The notes below the pieces were generated by a model. It did no database searches. It was given only the letters and a program-made list of their open reading frames with translations, and was not told the origin of the DNA. 64,000 nucleotides of DNA from Streptomyces sp. CC228A (GTDB taxonomy: Bacteria > Actinomycetota > Actinomycetes > Streptomycetales > Streptomycetaceae), in contig NZ_JAJPUI010000002.1 of NCBI RefSeq assembly GCF_021390935.1, forward strand, positions 682,001-746,000, given 5' to 3'. Below, in pieces: positions 1 through 10,028 of this stretch (its first letter is position 1; every line of letters begins with the position of its first letter). Both the position numbers and the translations under genes were made by a program.

Positions 1-772
1 AGGGGTGCGTGGGGTGGTCGTAGATCTCGGCGTCGGTGCCGGTCTCGACGATGCGGCCGAGGTACATGACGCCGACGCGGTCGGAGATGTGCCGGACGAT
101 CGACAGGTCGTGGGCGATGAAGACGTACGACAGGCCGAACTCCGCCTGGAGGCTCTCCAGCAGGTTCACGACCTGGGCCTGCACGGACACGTCGAGCGCG
201 GACACCGGCTCGTCGGCGACGATGATCCGGGGGCGCAGGGCGAGGCCGCGGGCGATGCCGATGCGCTGGCGCTGGCCGCCGGAGAACTGGTGCGGGTAGC
301 GGTTGACGTGCTCGGGGCTGAGGCCGACGACCTCCAGCAGCTCCTGCACCTTGCGGCGGCGGTCGCCCTTGGGCGCGACCTCGGGGTGGATCTCGTACGG
401 CTCCCCGACGATGTCGCCGACGGTCATGCGCGGGTTGAGCGAGGTGTACGGGTCCTGGAAGACCATCTGGATGTCGCGGCGCACCGCCTTCAGGGCGCGG
501 CCGGACAGCCGGGTGACGTCCTCGCCCTGGTAGCGGATCTGCCCGGAGGTGGGGCGTTCCAGGTTCACCAGCATGCGGGCGACGGTGGACTTGCCGCAGC
601 CGGACTCCCCCACGATGCCGAGGGTCTCGCCCTTGTACAGGTCGAAGGAGACCCCGTCGACCGCCTTGACCGCGCCGATCTGCTTCTTGAAGAGCACGCC
701 GCGGGTGAGGGGGTAGTGCTTGACCAGGTCCCGTACTTCGAGGAGGGGTTCGCGGGCGTCAGCGGCGGCCAT
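1..772 (-). CDS. Oligopeptide/dipeptide ABC transporter ATP-binding protein (DppF type), 3' end cut by window
   Basis: The second ATPase of a Dpp/Opp peptide importer, hydrolysing ATP at the inner face of the membrane. The visible 257 residues hold the Walker A motif GESGCGKST, the Q-loop in [13 protein letters not shown], the signature [14 protein letters not shown], the Walker B/D-loop [14 protein letters not shown] and the H-loop AHDLSIV. The C-terminal oligopeptide-transporter domain lies beyond base 1. The ATG at 772 is preceded at good distance by AAGGAG and lies 14 bases inside the end of the upstream ATPase gene, so translation is probably coupled. It closely resembles the ATPase at 5852-6925, its paralogue in the next operon. 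The family assignment is secure; the peptide substrate is unknown. Confidence 0.93.
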   Translation of the reverse strand, partial: MAAADAREPLLEVRDLVKHYPLTRGVLFKKQIGAVKAVDGVSFDLYKGETLGIVGESGCGKSTVARMLVNLERPTSGQIRYQGEDVTRLSGRALKAVRRDIQMVFQDPYTSLNPRMTVGDIVGEPYEIHPEVAPKGDRRRKVQELLEVVGLSPEHVNRYPHQFSGGQRQRIGIARGLALRPRIIVADEPVSALDVSVQAQVVNLLESLQAEFGLSYVFIAHDLSIVRHISDRVGVMYLGRIVETGTDAEIYDHPTHP

Positions 773-1754
773 CGACGGGCTCCTTGTCGAGCGTCTCGCG
801 CCAGAAGTGGCAGGCGCTGCTGCGGGTGTCCGACACCTCGTACAGGGGCGGGACGTCGGTGCGGCAGACGTCGCGGGCGCGCGGGCAGCGGGGGTGGAAG
901 GCGCAGCCGGGCGGGATGGCCATCAGGTTGGGCGGCAGGCCCTTGATGGCGTACAGGTCGCGGCCCTTCTGGTCGAGGCGCGGGATGGAGTCCAGCAGGC
1001 CCTGGGTGTAGGGGTGGGCGGGGGCCTTGTAGATGTCGTGGACCGGGGCGGTCTCCACGATCCGGCCGGCGTACATGACGGCGATGCGGTCGGCGACGTC
1101 GGCGACGACCCCGAGGTCGTGGGTGATGAGGATGAGGCCCATGCGCAGCTCGCGCTGGAGCTCGGCGAGCAGCTCCATGACCTGGGCCTGGACGGTGACG
1201 TCGAGCGCGGTGGTGGGCTCGTCGGCAATGATCAGGTCGGGTTCCAGGGCCATCGCCATGGCGATCATGATGCGTTGGCGCATGCCGCCGCTGAACTGGT
1301 GCGGGTACTGCCCGACGCGTTCGCGTGCGGCGGGGATGCGGACGCGGTCCATGAGCTCGACGGCCTTCTCGCGGGCGTCCTTCTTCGACATGCCCCGGTG
1401 GACGACGTACATCTCCCCCAGCTGGTCCCCCACCGTCAGCACGGGGTTCAGCGCGGACAGCGCGTCCTGGAAGATCATCGCCATGCCGGCGCCGCGGACC
1501 TTGCGGCGCTCGTCCTCCTTGACCCGGAGCAGGTCGCGGCCCTGGAAGAGGATCTCGCCGCGGGTGATCCGGCCGGGCGGCATGTCGAGGATGCCCATGA
1601 CGGCATGGGCGGTGACGGACTTGCCGGAGCCGGACTCGCCGAGGACGGCGAGGGTCTCGCCCTCGTCGACGGCGTAGGTGACGCCGTTCACGGCCTTGGC
1701 GACGCCGTCGCGGGTGTGGAACTCCACGTGCAGGTCGCGGACTTCGAGCAGCAC
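759..1754 (-). CDS. Oligopeptide/dipeptide ABC transporter ATP-binding protein (DppD type)
   Basis: First of two ATPases of the left-hand peptide importer, 331 residues, a normal family length. It shows Walker [20 protein letters not shown] around the Q-loop, signature [14 protein letters not shown], Walker [14 protein letters not shown] and the C-terminal domain with the [14 protein letters not shown] cysteine cluster typical of DppD/OppD. The start is a GTG with GAGGTGAG upstream, just after the stop of the permease gene at 1762. The 3' end overlaps the next ATPase gene by 14 bases. The order permease-permease-ATPase-ATPase on one strand with near-zero gaps indicates a single operon. Substrate not predictable from sequence. 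Confidence 0.94.
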   Translation of the reverse strand: MLLEVRDLHVEFHTRDGVAKAVNGVTYAVDEGETLAVLGESGSGKSVTAHAVMGILDMPPGRITRGEILFQGRDLLRVKEDERRKVRGAGMAMIFQDALSALNPVLTVGDQLGEMYVVHRGMSKKDAREKAVELMDRVRIPAARERVGQYPHQFSGGMRQRIMIAMAMALEPDLIIADEPTTALDVTVQAQVMELLAELQRELRMGLILITHDLGVVADVADRIAVMYAGRIVETAPVHDIYKAPAHPYTQGLLDSIPRLDQKGRDLYAIKGLPPNLMAIPPGCAFHPRCPRARDVCRTDVPPLYEVSDTRSSACHFWRETLDKEPVDGRR

Positions 1755-1761
1755 GGGCGGC

Positions 1762-3024
1762 TCACCTCAGCTTCGGGTCGAGGGCGTCGCGGACGGCGTC
1801 GCCGAGCATGATGAACGCGAGCACGGTGATGCTGAGGGCGCCGGCGGGCCACAGCAGCATGTGGGGGGCGTTGCGGATCTGCGGGGCGGCGTTGGAGATG
1901 TCGATGCCCCAGGAGACGGTCGGCGGGCGCAGGCCCACGCCGAGGAACGACAGGGTGGCCTCCAGGGCGATGTACGTGCCGAGGGCGATGGTCGCGACGA
2001 CGATGACGGGCGCGACGGCGTTGGGCGCGACGTGCCGCAGCAGGATCCGGGCGGGGCTCGCGCCCAGCGAGCGGGCGGCCTGCACGTAGTCGTGCTGCTT
2101 GCTGGTGATGACGGAGCCGCGGGCGATACGGGCGAGCTGCGGCCAGCCGAGCAGCACGATGAAGCCGACCACGGGCCACACCGTGGTGCTGGTCACCACG
2201 GAGAGGAACACCAGCCCGCCCAGCACCACCGGGATGCCGAAGAAGATGTCGGCGGTGCGGGACAGCAGGGCGTCGGACCAGCCGCCGAAGAAGCCGGCGA
2301 GACCGCCGAGGAGGCTGCCGAGGAGAGCGGCGCCGAGGGTGGCGGTGATGCCGACGGTGATGGAGGCGCGGGCGCCGTGCACGGTGCGGGCGTACACGTC
2401 GCAGCCCTGCGTGTCGAACCCGAAGGGGTGGCCCGGCTCGGCGCCCTGCTGGGACCTGGCGAGGTCGCAGCGCAGGGGGTCGGTGCTGGTGAGGATCTGC
2501 GGCCAGATCGCGATGAGCACCAGGAAGACGATGAGCAGTGCGGAGACGAGGAAGACGGGGTTGCGGCGCAGCTGGTGCCAGGCGTCGGTCCACAGGCTGC
2601 GGGGCCTGCCGCCGGGCCCGGGGGCGGCGCCGTCGGTGGTGGTGGGCTCGGTCTCCCTCTTGTCGAGGGTCTCCGCTTCGCTCATGGCAAGGTCCATGGC
2701 GCCGCCGGCGCCGGTGGGGGCGATGGCTTCGCGCGGGTCGTCGTACGGGGTGTAGGGGCTGTGGGGGCTGCCGGGGGTGCCGATGCCGCCCGGGTCCTTC
2801 GGGTCGGCCGGGTCGTGGGGGTGGTCCTCGGGCGGCCGGTCGTGGCCCTGCGGTTCGGGACTGGTCGGGTCGGCGTGCGGCTCGTCCGCGCGGTGCGAGC
2901 GGGAGACGCGGCCGCCGCGGTGGGGGCGGCGGGGCCGGCCGTCGGGGGCCTGCGGGTCCGGGGGCCGGGGGTCCGGGTTCTGCGGGTCCTGGGGCCGGGG
3001 GTCCGGGTTCTGCGGATCAGGCAT
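1762..3024 (-). CDS. Peptide ABC transporter permease (DppC type) with proline-rich N-terminal extension
   Basis: Inner-membrane permease of the left peptide importer. The conserved core begins at about residue 140 (RSLWTDAWHQLRRNP) and contains the usual membrane spans and the EAA-type cytoplasmic loop (ARSLGASPARILLRHVAPN) that docks on the ATPases. The roughly 110 residues before it are unusual: a proline-rich, hydrophilic stretch with near-repeats of PQNPDPRP. Starting at 3024 gives an 8-base overlap with the upstream permease stop (ATGCCTGA), typical of coupled translation. Starting at the ATGs at 2697 or 2685 would remove the extension but leave an untranslated gap of about 320 bases. 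I prefer 3024, with moderate certainty. Confidence 0.88.
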   Translation of the reverse strand: MPDPQNPDPRPQDPQNPDPRPPDPQAPDGRPRRPHRGGRVSRSHRADEPHADPTSPEPQGHDRPPEDHPHDPADPKDPGGIGTPGSPHSPYTPYDDPREAIAPTGAGGAMDLAMSEAETLDKRETEPTTTDGAAPGPGGRPRSLWTDAWHQLRRNPVFLVSALLIVFLVLIAIWPQILTSTDPLRCDLARSQQGAEPGHPFGFDTQGCDVYARTVHGARASITVGITATLGAALLGSLLGGLAGFFGGWSDALLSRTADIFFGIPVVLGGLVFLSVVTSTTVWPVVGFIVLLGWPQLARIARGSVITSKQHDYVQAARSLGASPARILLRHVAPNAVAPVIVVATIALGTYIALEATLSFLGVGLRPPTVSWGIDISNAAPQIRNAPHMLLWPAGALSITVLAFIMLGDAVRDALDPKLR

Positions 3025-3940
3025 AGCGGATCCTCGGGTCCAGGACCGCGTACAGCAGGTCGACGAGCAGGTTCGCCAGCAGGAAGACGATCACGAGGAT
3101 CGTCACGAAGCCGACGACGGTGGGCGAGTTGTTGCGCAGGATGCCCTGGTAGAGCTGGTAGCCGACGCCGTGGATGTTGAAGATCCGCTCCGTGACGATG
3201 GCGCCGCCCATGAGCGCCCCCACGTCGGCGCCGATGAAGGTGATGACGGGGATGAGCGAGTTGCGCAGCAGGTGGCGGGTGATGATCCGGCGGCGCGGCA
3301 GCCCCTTGGCCACGGCGGTGCGGACGTAGTCGGCGCGCACGTTCTCCGCGATGGAGGTCCGGCTGAGCCGGGTGACGTACGCCAGGGACACCAGCGCGAG
3401 CACGACGCCGGGCAGGATCAGCTCGTCGAAGGGCGCGTCGGGTGACACCGAGGGCCGCACCCAGCCCCACTTCACGCCCAGCAGGTACTGGAGCAGGTAG
3501 CCGGAGACGAAGGTGGGGACGGAGATGACGATCAGGGTGAGGACGAGCAGCCCGGTGTCGAGCGGGCGGCCCCGCTTGAGGCCGCTGACGACGCCGAGCG
3601 TGATGCCGACGACGATCTCGATGGCGATGGCGATGATCGTCAGGCGCAGCGTGACGGGGAAGGCGCTCGCCATGAGCTCCAGCACCGGCTGGCCGTTGAA
3701 CGCGGTGCCGAAGTCGCCCTGGAAGATGGCGCCCATGTAGAGCAGGTACTGCTTCCACAGCGGCTCGTCGAGGTGGAGGTCCTCACGGATGCGGGCGGCG
3801 GTGGCGGGGTCGGGGGCCTTGTCGCCGAAGAGCGCGGCGACGGGGTCCCCGAGGGCGTACACCATGAGGAAGATGAGCAGGGTGGTCCCGACGAAGACGG
3901 GGACCATCTGGAGCAGCCGCCGGATGACGTAGCGTCCCAT
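3017..3940 (-). CDS. Peptide ABC transporter permease (DppB type)
   Basis: 307-residue inner-membrane permease. It begins with the characteristic MGRYVIRRLLQMVPVFVG first membrane span and has a periplasmic segment after it, then several more spans and an EAA loop (YVRTAVAKGLPRRRIITRHLLRN). It pairs with the DppC-type permease downstream to form the translocation pore. The gap to the binding-protein gene upstream is only 13 bases, and the stop overlaps the next start by 8 bases, so it sits within the dppABCDF-like operon. Good family match along the whole length; substrate unknown. Confidence 0.94.
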   Translation of the reverse strand: MGRYVIRRLLQMVPVFVGTTLLIFLMVYALGDPVAALFGDKAPDPATAARIREDLHLDEPLWKQYLLYMGAIFQGDFGTAFNGQPVLELMASAFPVTLRLTIIAIAIEIVVGITLGVVSGLKRGRPLDTGLLVLTLIVISVPTFVSGYLLQYLLGVKWGWVRPSVSPDAPFDELILPGVVLALVSLAYVTRLSRTSIAENVRADYVRTAVAKGLPRRRIITRHLLRNSLIPVITFIGADVGALMGGAIVTERIFNIHGVGYQLYQGILRNNSPTVVGFVTILVIVFLLANLLVDLLYAVLDPRIRYA

Positions 3941-3953
3941 GGCCGGCGCCCGC

Positions 3954-5579
3954 TCAGCCGACCTTGATCTGGCGGTAGACCGGGACGCTGAACTGGTTGA
4001 GCTTCACGTCGGAGAGGCGCTCGCTGTAGCCGGCACTGCCGTTCTGGTACCAGAGCGGGATGGCGGGCATCTGCTCGGCGAGGACCCGCTCGGCGTCCTG
4101 GAACAGCTCGACGGCCCGGGACTGGTCGGTCTCGGCGTTGGCCCGGTCCACGAGGGTGTCGAACCGCTCGTTGGAGAACTTGCCGTTGTTGGAGGAGGCT
4201 CCGGTGTAGTACAGCGGCTGGAGGAAGTTCTGGATGAGCGGGTAGTCGGCCTGCCAGCCCGAGCGGAACGGTCCGGTCATCTTGTCGGTGGTGACCTGGT
4301 TGCGGAAGTCCGCGAAGGTGCCGACGGGGTTGACGGTGCAGACCGTGCCCTGGTCGAGGACGTTGTTGATGCTGTTGCAGACGGCGTCCATCCACTGGCG
4401 GTGGGAGCCGGTGTCCACGTTCGACGTGAGGGTCATACGGCCGCCGGGCAGGCCGCCGCCCTCCTCGATGAGCCGCTTGGCCTCGTCGGGGTCGTACGCG
4501 CACGCGTCGCCGCAGATGTCGGCGTAGCCGCCCTCCTCGCCGAGGGCCGGGGACGTCCAGTCCTGGGCGGGGGTGCGGGTGTTCTGGAAGATCTGCCGGG
4601 TGATCTCCTCGCGGTTGATCGCCTTGGAGATGCCGAGGCGGACCTTCTCCATGCCGGGCCTGGTCCACTCCGACCGGTAGAAGGGGAAGACGACCGTCTG
4701 GATGATCAGTGCCGGCTGGTTGATGTAGCGCTCGCCGAGGTCGTTCTCGACGTTCCTCAGCTGCTGGGCGGGCACGTCGTCGACGAGGTCGAGGTTCCCG
4801 GAGAGCAGGTCCGTGTAGGCGGTGTTGTTGTCGGTGTACACCCGGAGGTCGACCCCCGCGTTCTGCGCCTTGTCGGGCCCGTTGTAGCCGTCCCAGCGGC
4901 GCAGCCGCATCACGCTTCCCCTGTCGTACGACTCCACCAGGTACGGGCCGTTGCCGACCGGCTGGTTCAGCCAGGCGTCCTTGTCGTCGAAGAACGCCCG
5001 GGGCAGCGGCATGAACGCGTTGTAGCCGAGGGTGTCGGGCCAGGTGGAGAACTTGTCCTTCAGGGCGACGGTGAAGGTGCGGTCGTCCCTCACGACGAGC
5101 CCGCTCATCGTCTCGGCCCGGGGCGAGCCGGACTCGGGGTGCACCTCGTCGTAGCCGACGATGTCGCTGAAGAAGGGTGCGTTGGCCTGGCGGTTGTCGA
5201 CGTTGGCGGCGTAGTTCCAGGCGTCGACGAAGGACTGCGCCGTCACCGGCTCGCCGTTGCTGAAGGTCCAGCCGTCCTTGAGGGTGACGGTGAAGTTCTG
5301 CGAGTCGGTCGTCTCGATGCTCTCGGCGACCATGTTCTCGGCGGCGCCGGTCTCCGGGTCGTACTGCTTGAGCCCCCGGAAGATCATGTCGAGGACCTTG
5401 CCGCCCTGCACCTCGTTGGTGTTGGCGGGCTCCAGGGGGTTCTGCGGATCACCCCACGAGGAACTGAGGACCCCCTCGCCGCTGCCGGTGCCGTTGCCGT
5501 TGCCTCCGCCGCAGCCGGTCGCCGCGAGGACGACGGCCAAGGCGCACACGGCCCACGTGGCGTGCCTGGCTCCGCGCAT
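3954..5579 (-). CDS. Peptide-binding lipoprotein, SBP family 5 (DppA/OppA type)
   Basis: Extracytoplasmic solute-binding lipoprotein of 541 residues. The ATG at 5579 follows a strong AGGAGG and yields a lipoprotein signal peptide (MRGARHATWAVCALAVVL) ending in a lipobox-like AATGC, so the mature protein would be anchored by a lipidated cysteine and followed by a glycine/asparagine-rich linker. The rest matches the bacterial extracellular solute-binding family 5 fold (for example VWNYAANVDNRQANAPFF-like central segment and WQADYPLIQNFLQPLYY near the C-terminus). It is first in the operon, with its own 5' region 5580-5797. An in-frame extension upstream to 5972 has no signal sequence and is rejected. 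Confidence 0.93.
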   Translation of the reverse strand: MRGARHATWAVCALAVVLAATGCGGGNGNGTGSGEGVLSSSWGDPQNPLEPANTNEVQGGKVLDMIFRGLKQYDPETGAAENMVAESIETTDSQNFTVTLKDGWTFSNGEPVTAQSFVDAWNYAANVDNRQANAPFFSDIVGYDEVHPESGSPRAETMSGLVVRDDRTFTVALKDKFSTWPDTLGYNAFMPLPRAFFDDKDAWLNQPVGNGPYLVESYDRGSVMRLRRWDGYNGPDKAQNAGVDLRVYTDNNTAYTDLLSGNLDLVDDVPAQQLRNVENDLGERYINQPALIIQTVVFPFYRSEWTRPGMEKVRLGISKAINREEITRQIFQNTRTPAQDWTSPALGEEGGYADICGDACAYDPDEAKRLIEEGGGLPGGRMTLTSNVDTGSHRQWMDAVCNSINNVLDQGTVCTVNPVGTFADFRNQVTTDKMTGPFRSGWQADYPLIQNFLQPLYYTGASSNNGKFSNERFDTLVDRANAETDQSRAVELFQDAERVLAEQMPAIPLWYQNGSAGYSERLSDVKLNQFSVPVYRQIKVG

Positions 5580-5797
5580 GGGATGCCTCCTGAGGGGACG
5601 GTCGTGTCGACTGCGCCCCAATACATCGCGCGCGGGGAGGACCCGCACCCCGGCCGCACCCATCCGGTGACGTGTCGCCACGCCAAACCCCCCGTACGGG
5701 TGGGCCGGGCGGCAGGGCCCGGCGGGGGCCCGGAAGAGGTCGGCCCGGAAGAAGCGGCCCGGAAAAGGCCGGCCCGGAATAGGCGGTCCGGAAAAGG

Positions 5798-5835
5798 CCG
5801 GTGCCCGGACCTCCGCGGGGAGGGCCGGGCACCGG
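5798..5835 (-). terminator. Hairpin terminator of the second peptide-transport operon
   Basis: CCGGTGCCCGG (5798-5808) and CCGGGCACCGG (5825-5835) form an 11-bp perfect stem with a 16-base loop, 17 bases past the stop of the ATPase gene at 5852. There is no long U-tract, as is usual in Streptomyces. Just beyond it, short repeats of GGCCCGGAA fill about 5730-5790. Confidence 0.7.
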
Positions 5836-5851
5836 GTGCGGCGGGGTGCGG

Positions 5852-6925
5852 TCAGGCCGCGTGGATCACGTCCTTCTCCTCGGCGAAGTGGCACGCCGAC
5901 GGGTGCGCCGCCAGGGAGTCCGTGCCCGCGAAGCGCTCGGGGATCGCCAGCAGCGGCGTCTCCTGCGCGCACTTGTCCTGCGCCTTCCAGCAGCGGGTGC
6001 GGAAGCGGCAGCCGGACGGCGGGTTCGCCGGGGACGGGACGTCACCGGTGAGGATGATCCGCTCGCGGCCCTCGCGGGCCTCCGGGTCCGGGACGGGCAC
6101 GGCCGACAGCAGCGCCTGGGTGTAGGGGTGCGTCGGGTGCTCGTAGATCTGCGCGTCCGTGCCGATCTCGGCCATGCGGCCCAGGTACATCACGCCGACC
6201 CGGTCGGAGATGTGCCGGACGATCGACAGGTCGTGCGCGATGAAGATGTAGGACAGGTCGTACTCGTCCTGGAGCTTCTCCATCAGGTTGATGACCTGCG
6301 CCTGGACCGACACGTCCAGCGCGGACACCGGCTCGTCGCAGATGATGATCTCCGGGTTGAGCGCCAGGCCGCGCGCGATGCCGATGCGCTGGCGCTGACC
6401 GCCGGAGAACTGGTGCGGGTAGCGGTTGATGTACTCGGGGTTCAGACCGACGACGTCCAGCAGCTCCTGGACCTTGCGGCGGCGGTCGCCCTTCGGGGCC
6501 ACCTCGGGGTGGATCTCGAAGGTCTCACCGATGATGTCGCCGACCGTCATCCGGGGGTTCAGGGACGTGTAGGGGTCCTGGAAGACCATCTGGATGTTGC
6601 GGCGGACCTCCTTCAGCGCCTTGCCGGACAGCCGGGTGATGTCCTCGCCCTTGTACAGGATCTCGCCGGACGTCGGGGTCTCCAGCAGCATCAGCAGCTT
6701 GGCGACGGTCGACTTGCCGCAGCCGGACTCGCCGACGATGCCCAGGGTCTCGCCCTTGTAGAGCTCGAAGTCGACCCCGTCGACGGCCTTGACGGCACCG
6801 ATCTGCCTTTTGAACAGGACACCCTGGGTCAGGGGGAAGTGCTTGACGAGGTTGCGCACCTGGAGGATCGGCTCGCCCCGGTCCTGGACGGCCACGGCCG
6901 CGTCCTTCTTGGCCAGCTCAGCCAT
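5852..6925 (-). CDS. Oligopeptide/dipeptide ABC transporter ATP-binding protein (DppF type), second operon
   Basis: 357 residues with Walker [10 protein letters not shown], signature [14 protein letters not shown], Walker [15 protein letters not shown] and a full C-terminal oligopeptide-transporter domain (CRFRTRCWKAQDKC). It energises peptide import together with the ATPase encoded just upstream. Its start overlaps that gene's end by 8 bases, and a hairpin terminator follows the stop. It is very similar to the partial ATPase at 1-772, so the two operons appear to be ancient paralogues. Function is secure at the family level only. Confidence 0.95.
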   Translation of the reverse strand: MAELAKKDAAVAVQDRGEPILQVRNLVKHFPLTQGVLFKRQIGAVKAVDGVDFELYKGETLGIVGESGCGKSTVAKLLMLLETPTSGEILYKGEDITRLSGKALKEVRRNIQMVFQDPYTSLNPRMTVGDIIGETFEIHPEVAPKGDRRRKVQELLDVVGLNPEYINRYPHQFSGGQRQRIGIARGLALNPEIIICDEPVSALDVSVQAQVINLMEKLQDEYDLSYIFIAHDLSIVRHISDRVGVMYLGRMAEIGTDAQIYEHPTHPYTQALLSAVPVPDPEAREGRERIILTGDVPSPANPPSGCRFRTRCWKAQDKCAQETPLLAIPERFAGTDSLAAHPSACHFAEEKDVIHAA

Positions 6926-7973
6926 GGATCGTCTCCTTCCAGAAGTGGCAGGCGCTCGCGCGGCCCGGCATCTCGGCGCCGTCCCGCTCGGTCACCTGGT
7001 GCAGCAGCGGCAGGTCCGTGCGGCAGATGTCCTGCGCCCGGTCGCAGCGCGGGTTGAAGGCGCAGCCGGCCGGCGCGCGCAGCAGGTTCGGCGGCAGGCC
7101 CTTGATGGCGTACAGCTCCTGGCCCTTGTGGTCCAGGCGCGGGATGGAGTCCAGCAGACCCCGGGTGTAGGGGTGCGCGGGCCGCTTGTACAGCTCGTGC
7201 ACGGGGGCCTGCTCGACGATCCGGCCCGCGTACATGACGGCGATCTTGTCGGCCACGTCGGCGACGACGCCGAGGTCGTGGGTGATGAGGATCAGCGCCA
7301 TGTTGAACTCGCGCTGGAGCTCCGCGAGCAGGTCCATGACCTGCGCCTGGACGGTCACGTCCAGGGCGGTGGTGGGCTCGTCCGCGATGATCAGGTCGGG
7401 GCGCAGCGCCATCGCCATGGCGATCATGATGCGCTGGCGCATGCCGCCGGAGAACTGGTGCGGGTAGTCGTTGACCCGCTCCCTCGCCGCCGGGATCTTG
7501 ACCAGGTCCATCAGCTCGATGGCCTTGGCCTTGGCGTCCTTCTTGGACATGCCCTCGTGGACGCGGAACATCTCGCCGAGCTGGTTGCCGACGGAGAAGA
7601 CCGGGTTCAGCGAGGACAGCGCGTCCTGGAAGATCATCGCCATCTTGGCGCCGCGGAGCTTGCGCCGCTCCTCGTCGCTGAGCTGGAGGATGTCCTGGCC
7701 CTGGAACCGGATGGCTCCCTGGCTGACCTCTCCGGGGGGGCTGTCCAGGATGCCCATGATCGCCTGTGCGGTCACGGACTTGCCGGAGCCGGACTCGCCG
7801 AGCACGGCGAGGGTCTCCCCCGCGGAGACGCTGTAGTTCACGCCGTTGACGGCCTTGACCACGCCTTCGCGGGTCTTGAACTGCACGTGGAGGTTCTCCA
7901 CTTCGAGCACGGGGGCGGCGCCGTCCCGCGCGGTCGACGTGCCGGTTGCGGCCGTCTTCTCGACATTCGTCAT
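6918..7973 (-). CDS. Oligopeptide/dipeptide ABC transporter ATP-binding protein (DppD type), second operon
   Basis: 351 residues. A short alanine/threonine-rich leader of about 20 residues precedes the ATPase domain, which carries Walker [11 protein letters not shown], signature [14 protein letters not shown], Walker [14 protein letters not shown] and the cysteine-containing C-terminal segment [14 protein letters not shown]. It lies 51 bases after the permease gene at 8025 and overlaps the partner ATPase by 8 bases. Paralogue of the ATPase at 759-1754. Part of a complete five-gene peptide importer. Confidence 0.95.
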   Translation of the reverse strand: MTNVEKTAATGTSTARDGAAPVLEVENLHVQFKTREGVVKAVNGVNYSVSAGETLAVLGESGSGKSVTAQAIMGILDSPPGEVSQGAIRFQGQDILQLSDEERRKLRGAKMAMIFQDALSSLNPVFSVGNQLGEMFRVHEGMSKKDAKAKAIELMDLVKIPAARERVNDYPHQFSGGMRQRIMIAMAMALRPDLIIADEPTTALDVTVQAQVMDLLAELQREFNMALILITHDLGVVADVADKIAVMYAGRIVEQAPVHELYKRPAHPYTRGLLDSIPRLDHKGQELYAIKGLPPNLLRAPAGCAFNPRCDRAQDICRTDLPLLHQVTERDGAEMPGRASACHFWKETIHG

Positions 7974-8024
7974 GCCGTCCTACCTTCGTCCTGCCGGTTC
8001 GTGTTCGCTGCGGGCATCCGGGGC

Positions 8025-8951
8025 CTACCGGAGCTTCGGGTCGAGGGCGTCGCGCAGGCCGTCACCGACGAACACGAACCCGAGAACGGTCAGCACGATG
8101 GCGAAGCTGGGGAAGAGCCACAGGTGGTTCTCCACGCCGATGAAGCCGCGGCCGAGGGCGAGCATGTTGCCCCACTCCGGCACCTCCGGGGACACGCCGA
8201 CGCCCAGGAAGGACAGCGAGGCCACGGCGACGACGGCGGTGCCGATGTTGAAGGCGGCGTAGACCATCACGGCGGTCATCGAGTTGGGCAGGATGTGCTT
8301 GCGGATGATGCGGCCGTTGCTGGCGCCCAGGGCGCGGGCCGCGTTGACGTAGTCCATCTCTCGTACCGAGAGGATCGAACTGCGCAGCAGCCGGGCCACG
8401 GTGGCCCAGGAGAACAGCGCCAGCGAGATGACGACCGGCAGCACGCCGCGGCCGACAACCAGGATGATGACGATGGCGCCGATGAGCAGCGGGAAGGCGA
8501 AGAAGATGTCGGCGGTCCGCATGATCAGCGTGTCGACGAACTTGCCGAAGTAGCCGGCCAGGGCGCCGAGCACGACGCCGATGACGCAGGTGAGCGCGAT
8601 CGAGCTGAAGCCCACGATCATCGCGATGCGGGTGCCGGCCAGCACCCGGGAGAACAGGTCGCGGCCCAGGTCGTCGGTGCCGAACCAGTGCTCGGCGGAC
8701 GGCTTCTGCAGGGGCTGCAGCAGGTCCTGGTGGTACGGGTCGTGGGGCGTGATGTACGGCCCGAATATGGCGATCAGGAACAGGAAGACCACGATGAAGA
8801 GGCCGGCGACCGCCAGCTTGTTCTGCATGAAGCGGTAGCGGATCTCGCTCCACTGCGTGATCTTGGGGATGGCCGCCTCGCCGTTGGCGGTGGTGGCGGG
8901 TTCTGCGGCGGCGCCCGCGGGCGCCGCTTCGGTCTTGGTGGTGTCCGTCAT
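8025..8951 (-). CDS. Peptide ABC transporter permease (DppC type), second operon
   Basis: 308 residues. An alanine-rich cytoplasmic N-terminus is followed by ITQWSEIRYRFMQNKLAVAG leading into the first span. The EAA loop is ARALGASNGRIIRKHILPN and the C-terminus is the familiar LRDALDPKLR. Unlike the paralogue at 1762-3024 it has no proline-rich extension, so it is a useful guide to the normal length. It sits 28 bases downstream of the DppB-type permease and is co-transcribed with it. Confidence 0.95.
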   Translation of the reverse strand: MTDTTKTEAAPAGAAAEPATTANGEAAIPKITQWSEIRYRFMQNKLAVAGLFIVVFLFLIAIFGPYITPHDPYHQDLLQPLQKPSAEHWFGTDDLGRDLFSRVLAGTRIAMIVGFSSIALTCVIGVVLGALAGYFGKFVDTLIMRTADIFFAFPLLIGAIVIILVVGRGVLPVVISLALFSWATVARLLRSSILSVREMDYVNAARALGASNGRIIRKHILPNSMTAVMVYAAFNIGTAVVAVASLSFLGVGVSPEVPEWGNMLALGRGFIGVENHLWLFPSFAIVLTVLGFVFVGDGLRDALDPKLR

Positions 8952-8979
8952 GGAACTTCCTCCGTCCTCGGGGCGCCGG

Positions 8980-9906
8980 TCACTCGTAGCGGATGCGCGG
9001 GTCGAGTGCCGCGTACAACAGGTCGACGATCAGGTTGAGAATCACGAAGATCGCAACGCTGTAGGTCACCACACCGATGACGATGGGGTTGTTCTGCGCC
9101 TGGATGGCCTGCACAAGGGCCAGTCCGACGCCGTCCCAGTTGTACATGGTCTCGGTGATGAGGGCACCGCCCATGAGGGCGCCGAAGGAGATGCCGAGGT
9201 AGGTCACCACGGGGATGACGGAGTTGCGCAGGACGTGCTTGAACAGCACGGTGCGGCGCGGCAGGCCCTTGGCCACGGCCGTTTTGACGTAGTCGGCGCG
9301 CAGCACCTCGAGCATCGTGCCGCGCATCAGCCGGGCGACGAGGGCCGCGTCGAGGATGGCCAGCGTGAACGCGGGCAGGATCAGTGACTGGAGGTCCCCC
9401 TCACTGAGTAGGGGGAACCATTCCAGCTCCATGACGAACACCGTCTGGAGCAGGAAGGCGGTGACGAAGGTCGGGAAGCCGATGATCAGCGTGGTGACGA
9501 AGGTCGCCAGCATGTCCCAGACGCTGTATCTGTACAAGGCCGCGATCAGGCCCACGACGATGCCGAGGCCGACGTCGATGATGATCGCCGCGACGGCCAG
9601 CTGAGCGGTGTTGCCGAGCTTCGGGCCGAGGATCTCGGAGACCGGGCGGCGCTGGACGTAGTCCTCGCCCATGTCGCCGGTCACGAGTCGGCCCACGTAG
9701 TTGGCGTACTGCTCGTAGATCGGCTTGTCGAGTCCGTAACGCTCGTGGAGTTCCGCGATGACCGCGGGATCACGCGCCTTGTCGCTGCCTGCCAGGGACC
9801 CCACCGGGTCGCTCGGGAAGACGAACAGACAGGCGAACAGGATCATGGTCGCGCCTATGAGGACGATGACCATCTGCCCTAGGCGTCGGGCGACATACCT
9901 TCCCAT
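8980..9906 (-). CDS. Peptide ABC transporter permease (DppB type), second operon
   Basis: 308 residues from the ATG at 9906 (MGRYVARRLGQMVIVLIG), which has AGAGG upstream; longer readings to 10098 add non-membrane sequence and run through a hairpin, so they are rejected. It has the expected multi-span permease architecture and EAA loop (YVKTAVAKGLPRRTVLFKHVLRN). Unlike in the left operon, 205 bases separate it from the binding-protein gene, and that gap contains a terminator-like structure. Expression of the membrane components is therefore probably lower than that of the binding protein. Confidence 0.94.
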   Translation of the reverse strand: MGRYVARRLGQMVIVLIGATMILFACLFVFPSDPVGSLAGSDKARDPAVIAELHERYGLDKPIYEQYANYVGRLVTGDMGEDYVQRRPVSEILGPKLGNTAQLAVAAIIIDVGLGIVVGLIAALYRYSVWDMLATFVTTLIIGFPTFVTAFLLQTVFVMELEWFPLLSEGDLQSLILPAFTLAILDAALVARLMRGTMLEVLRADYVKTAVAKGLPRRTVLFKHVLRNSVIPVVTYLGISFGALMGGALITETMYNWDGVGLALVQAIQAQNNPIVIGVVTYSVAIFVILNLIVDLLYAALDPRIRYE

Positions 9907-10028
9907 GACGTGCCTCTCTTCACGGCCGCTCCGGACGGGGGAGAGCGGCCGACCCCGCTGCCGGATTGCGGTACGGGTGTGGAGCGGCGGGCGCTGTGGA
10001 GCCCGCCGGAATCGGTGTACTTCGGCCG

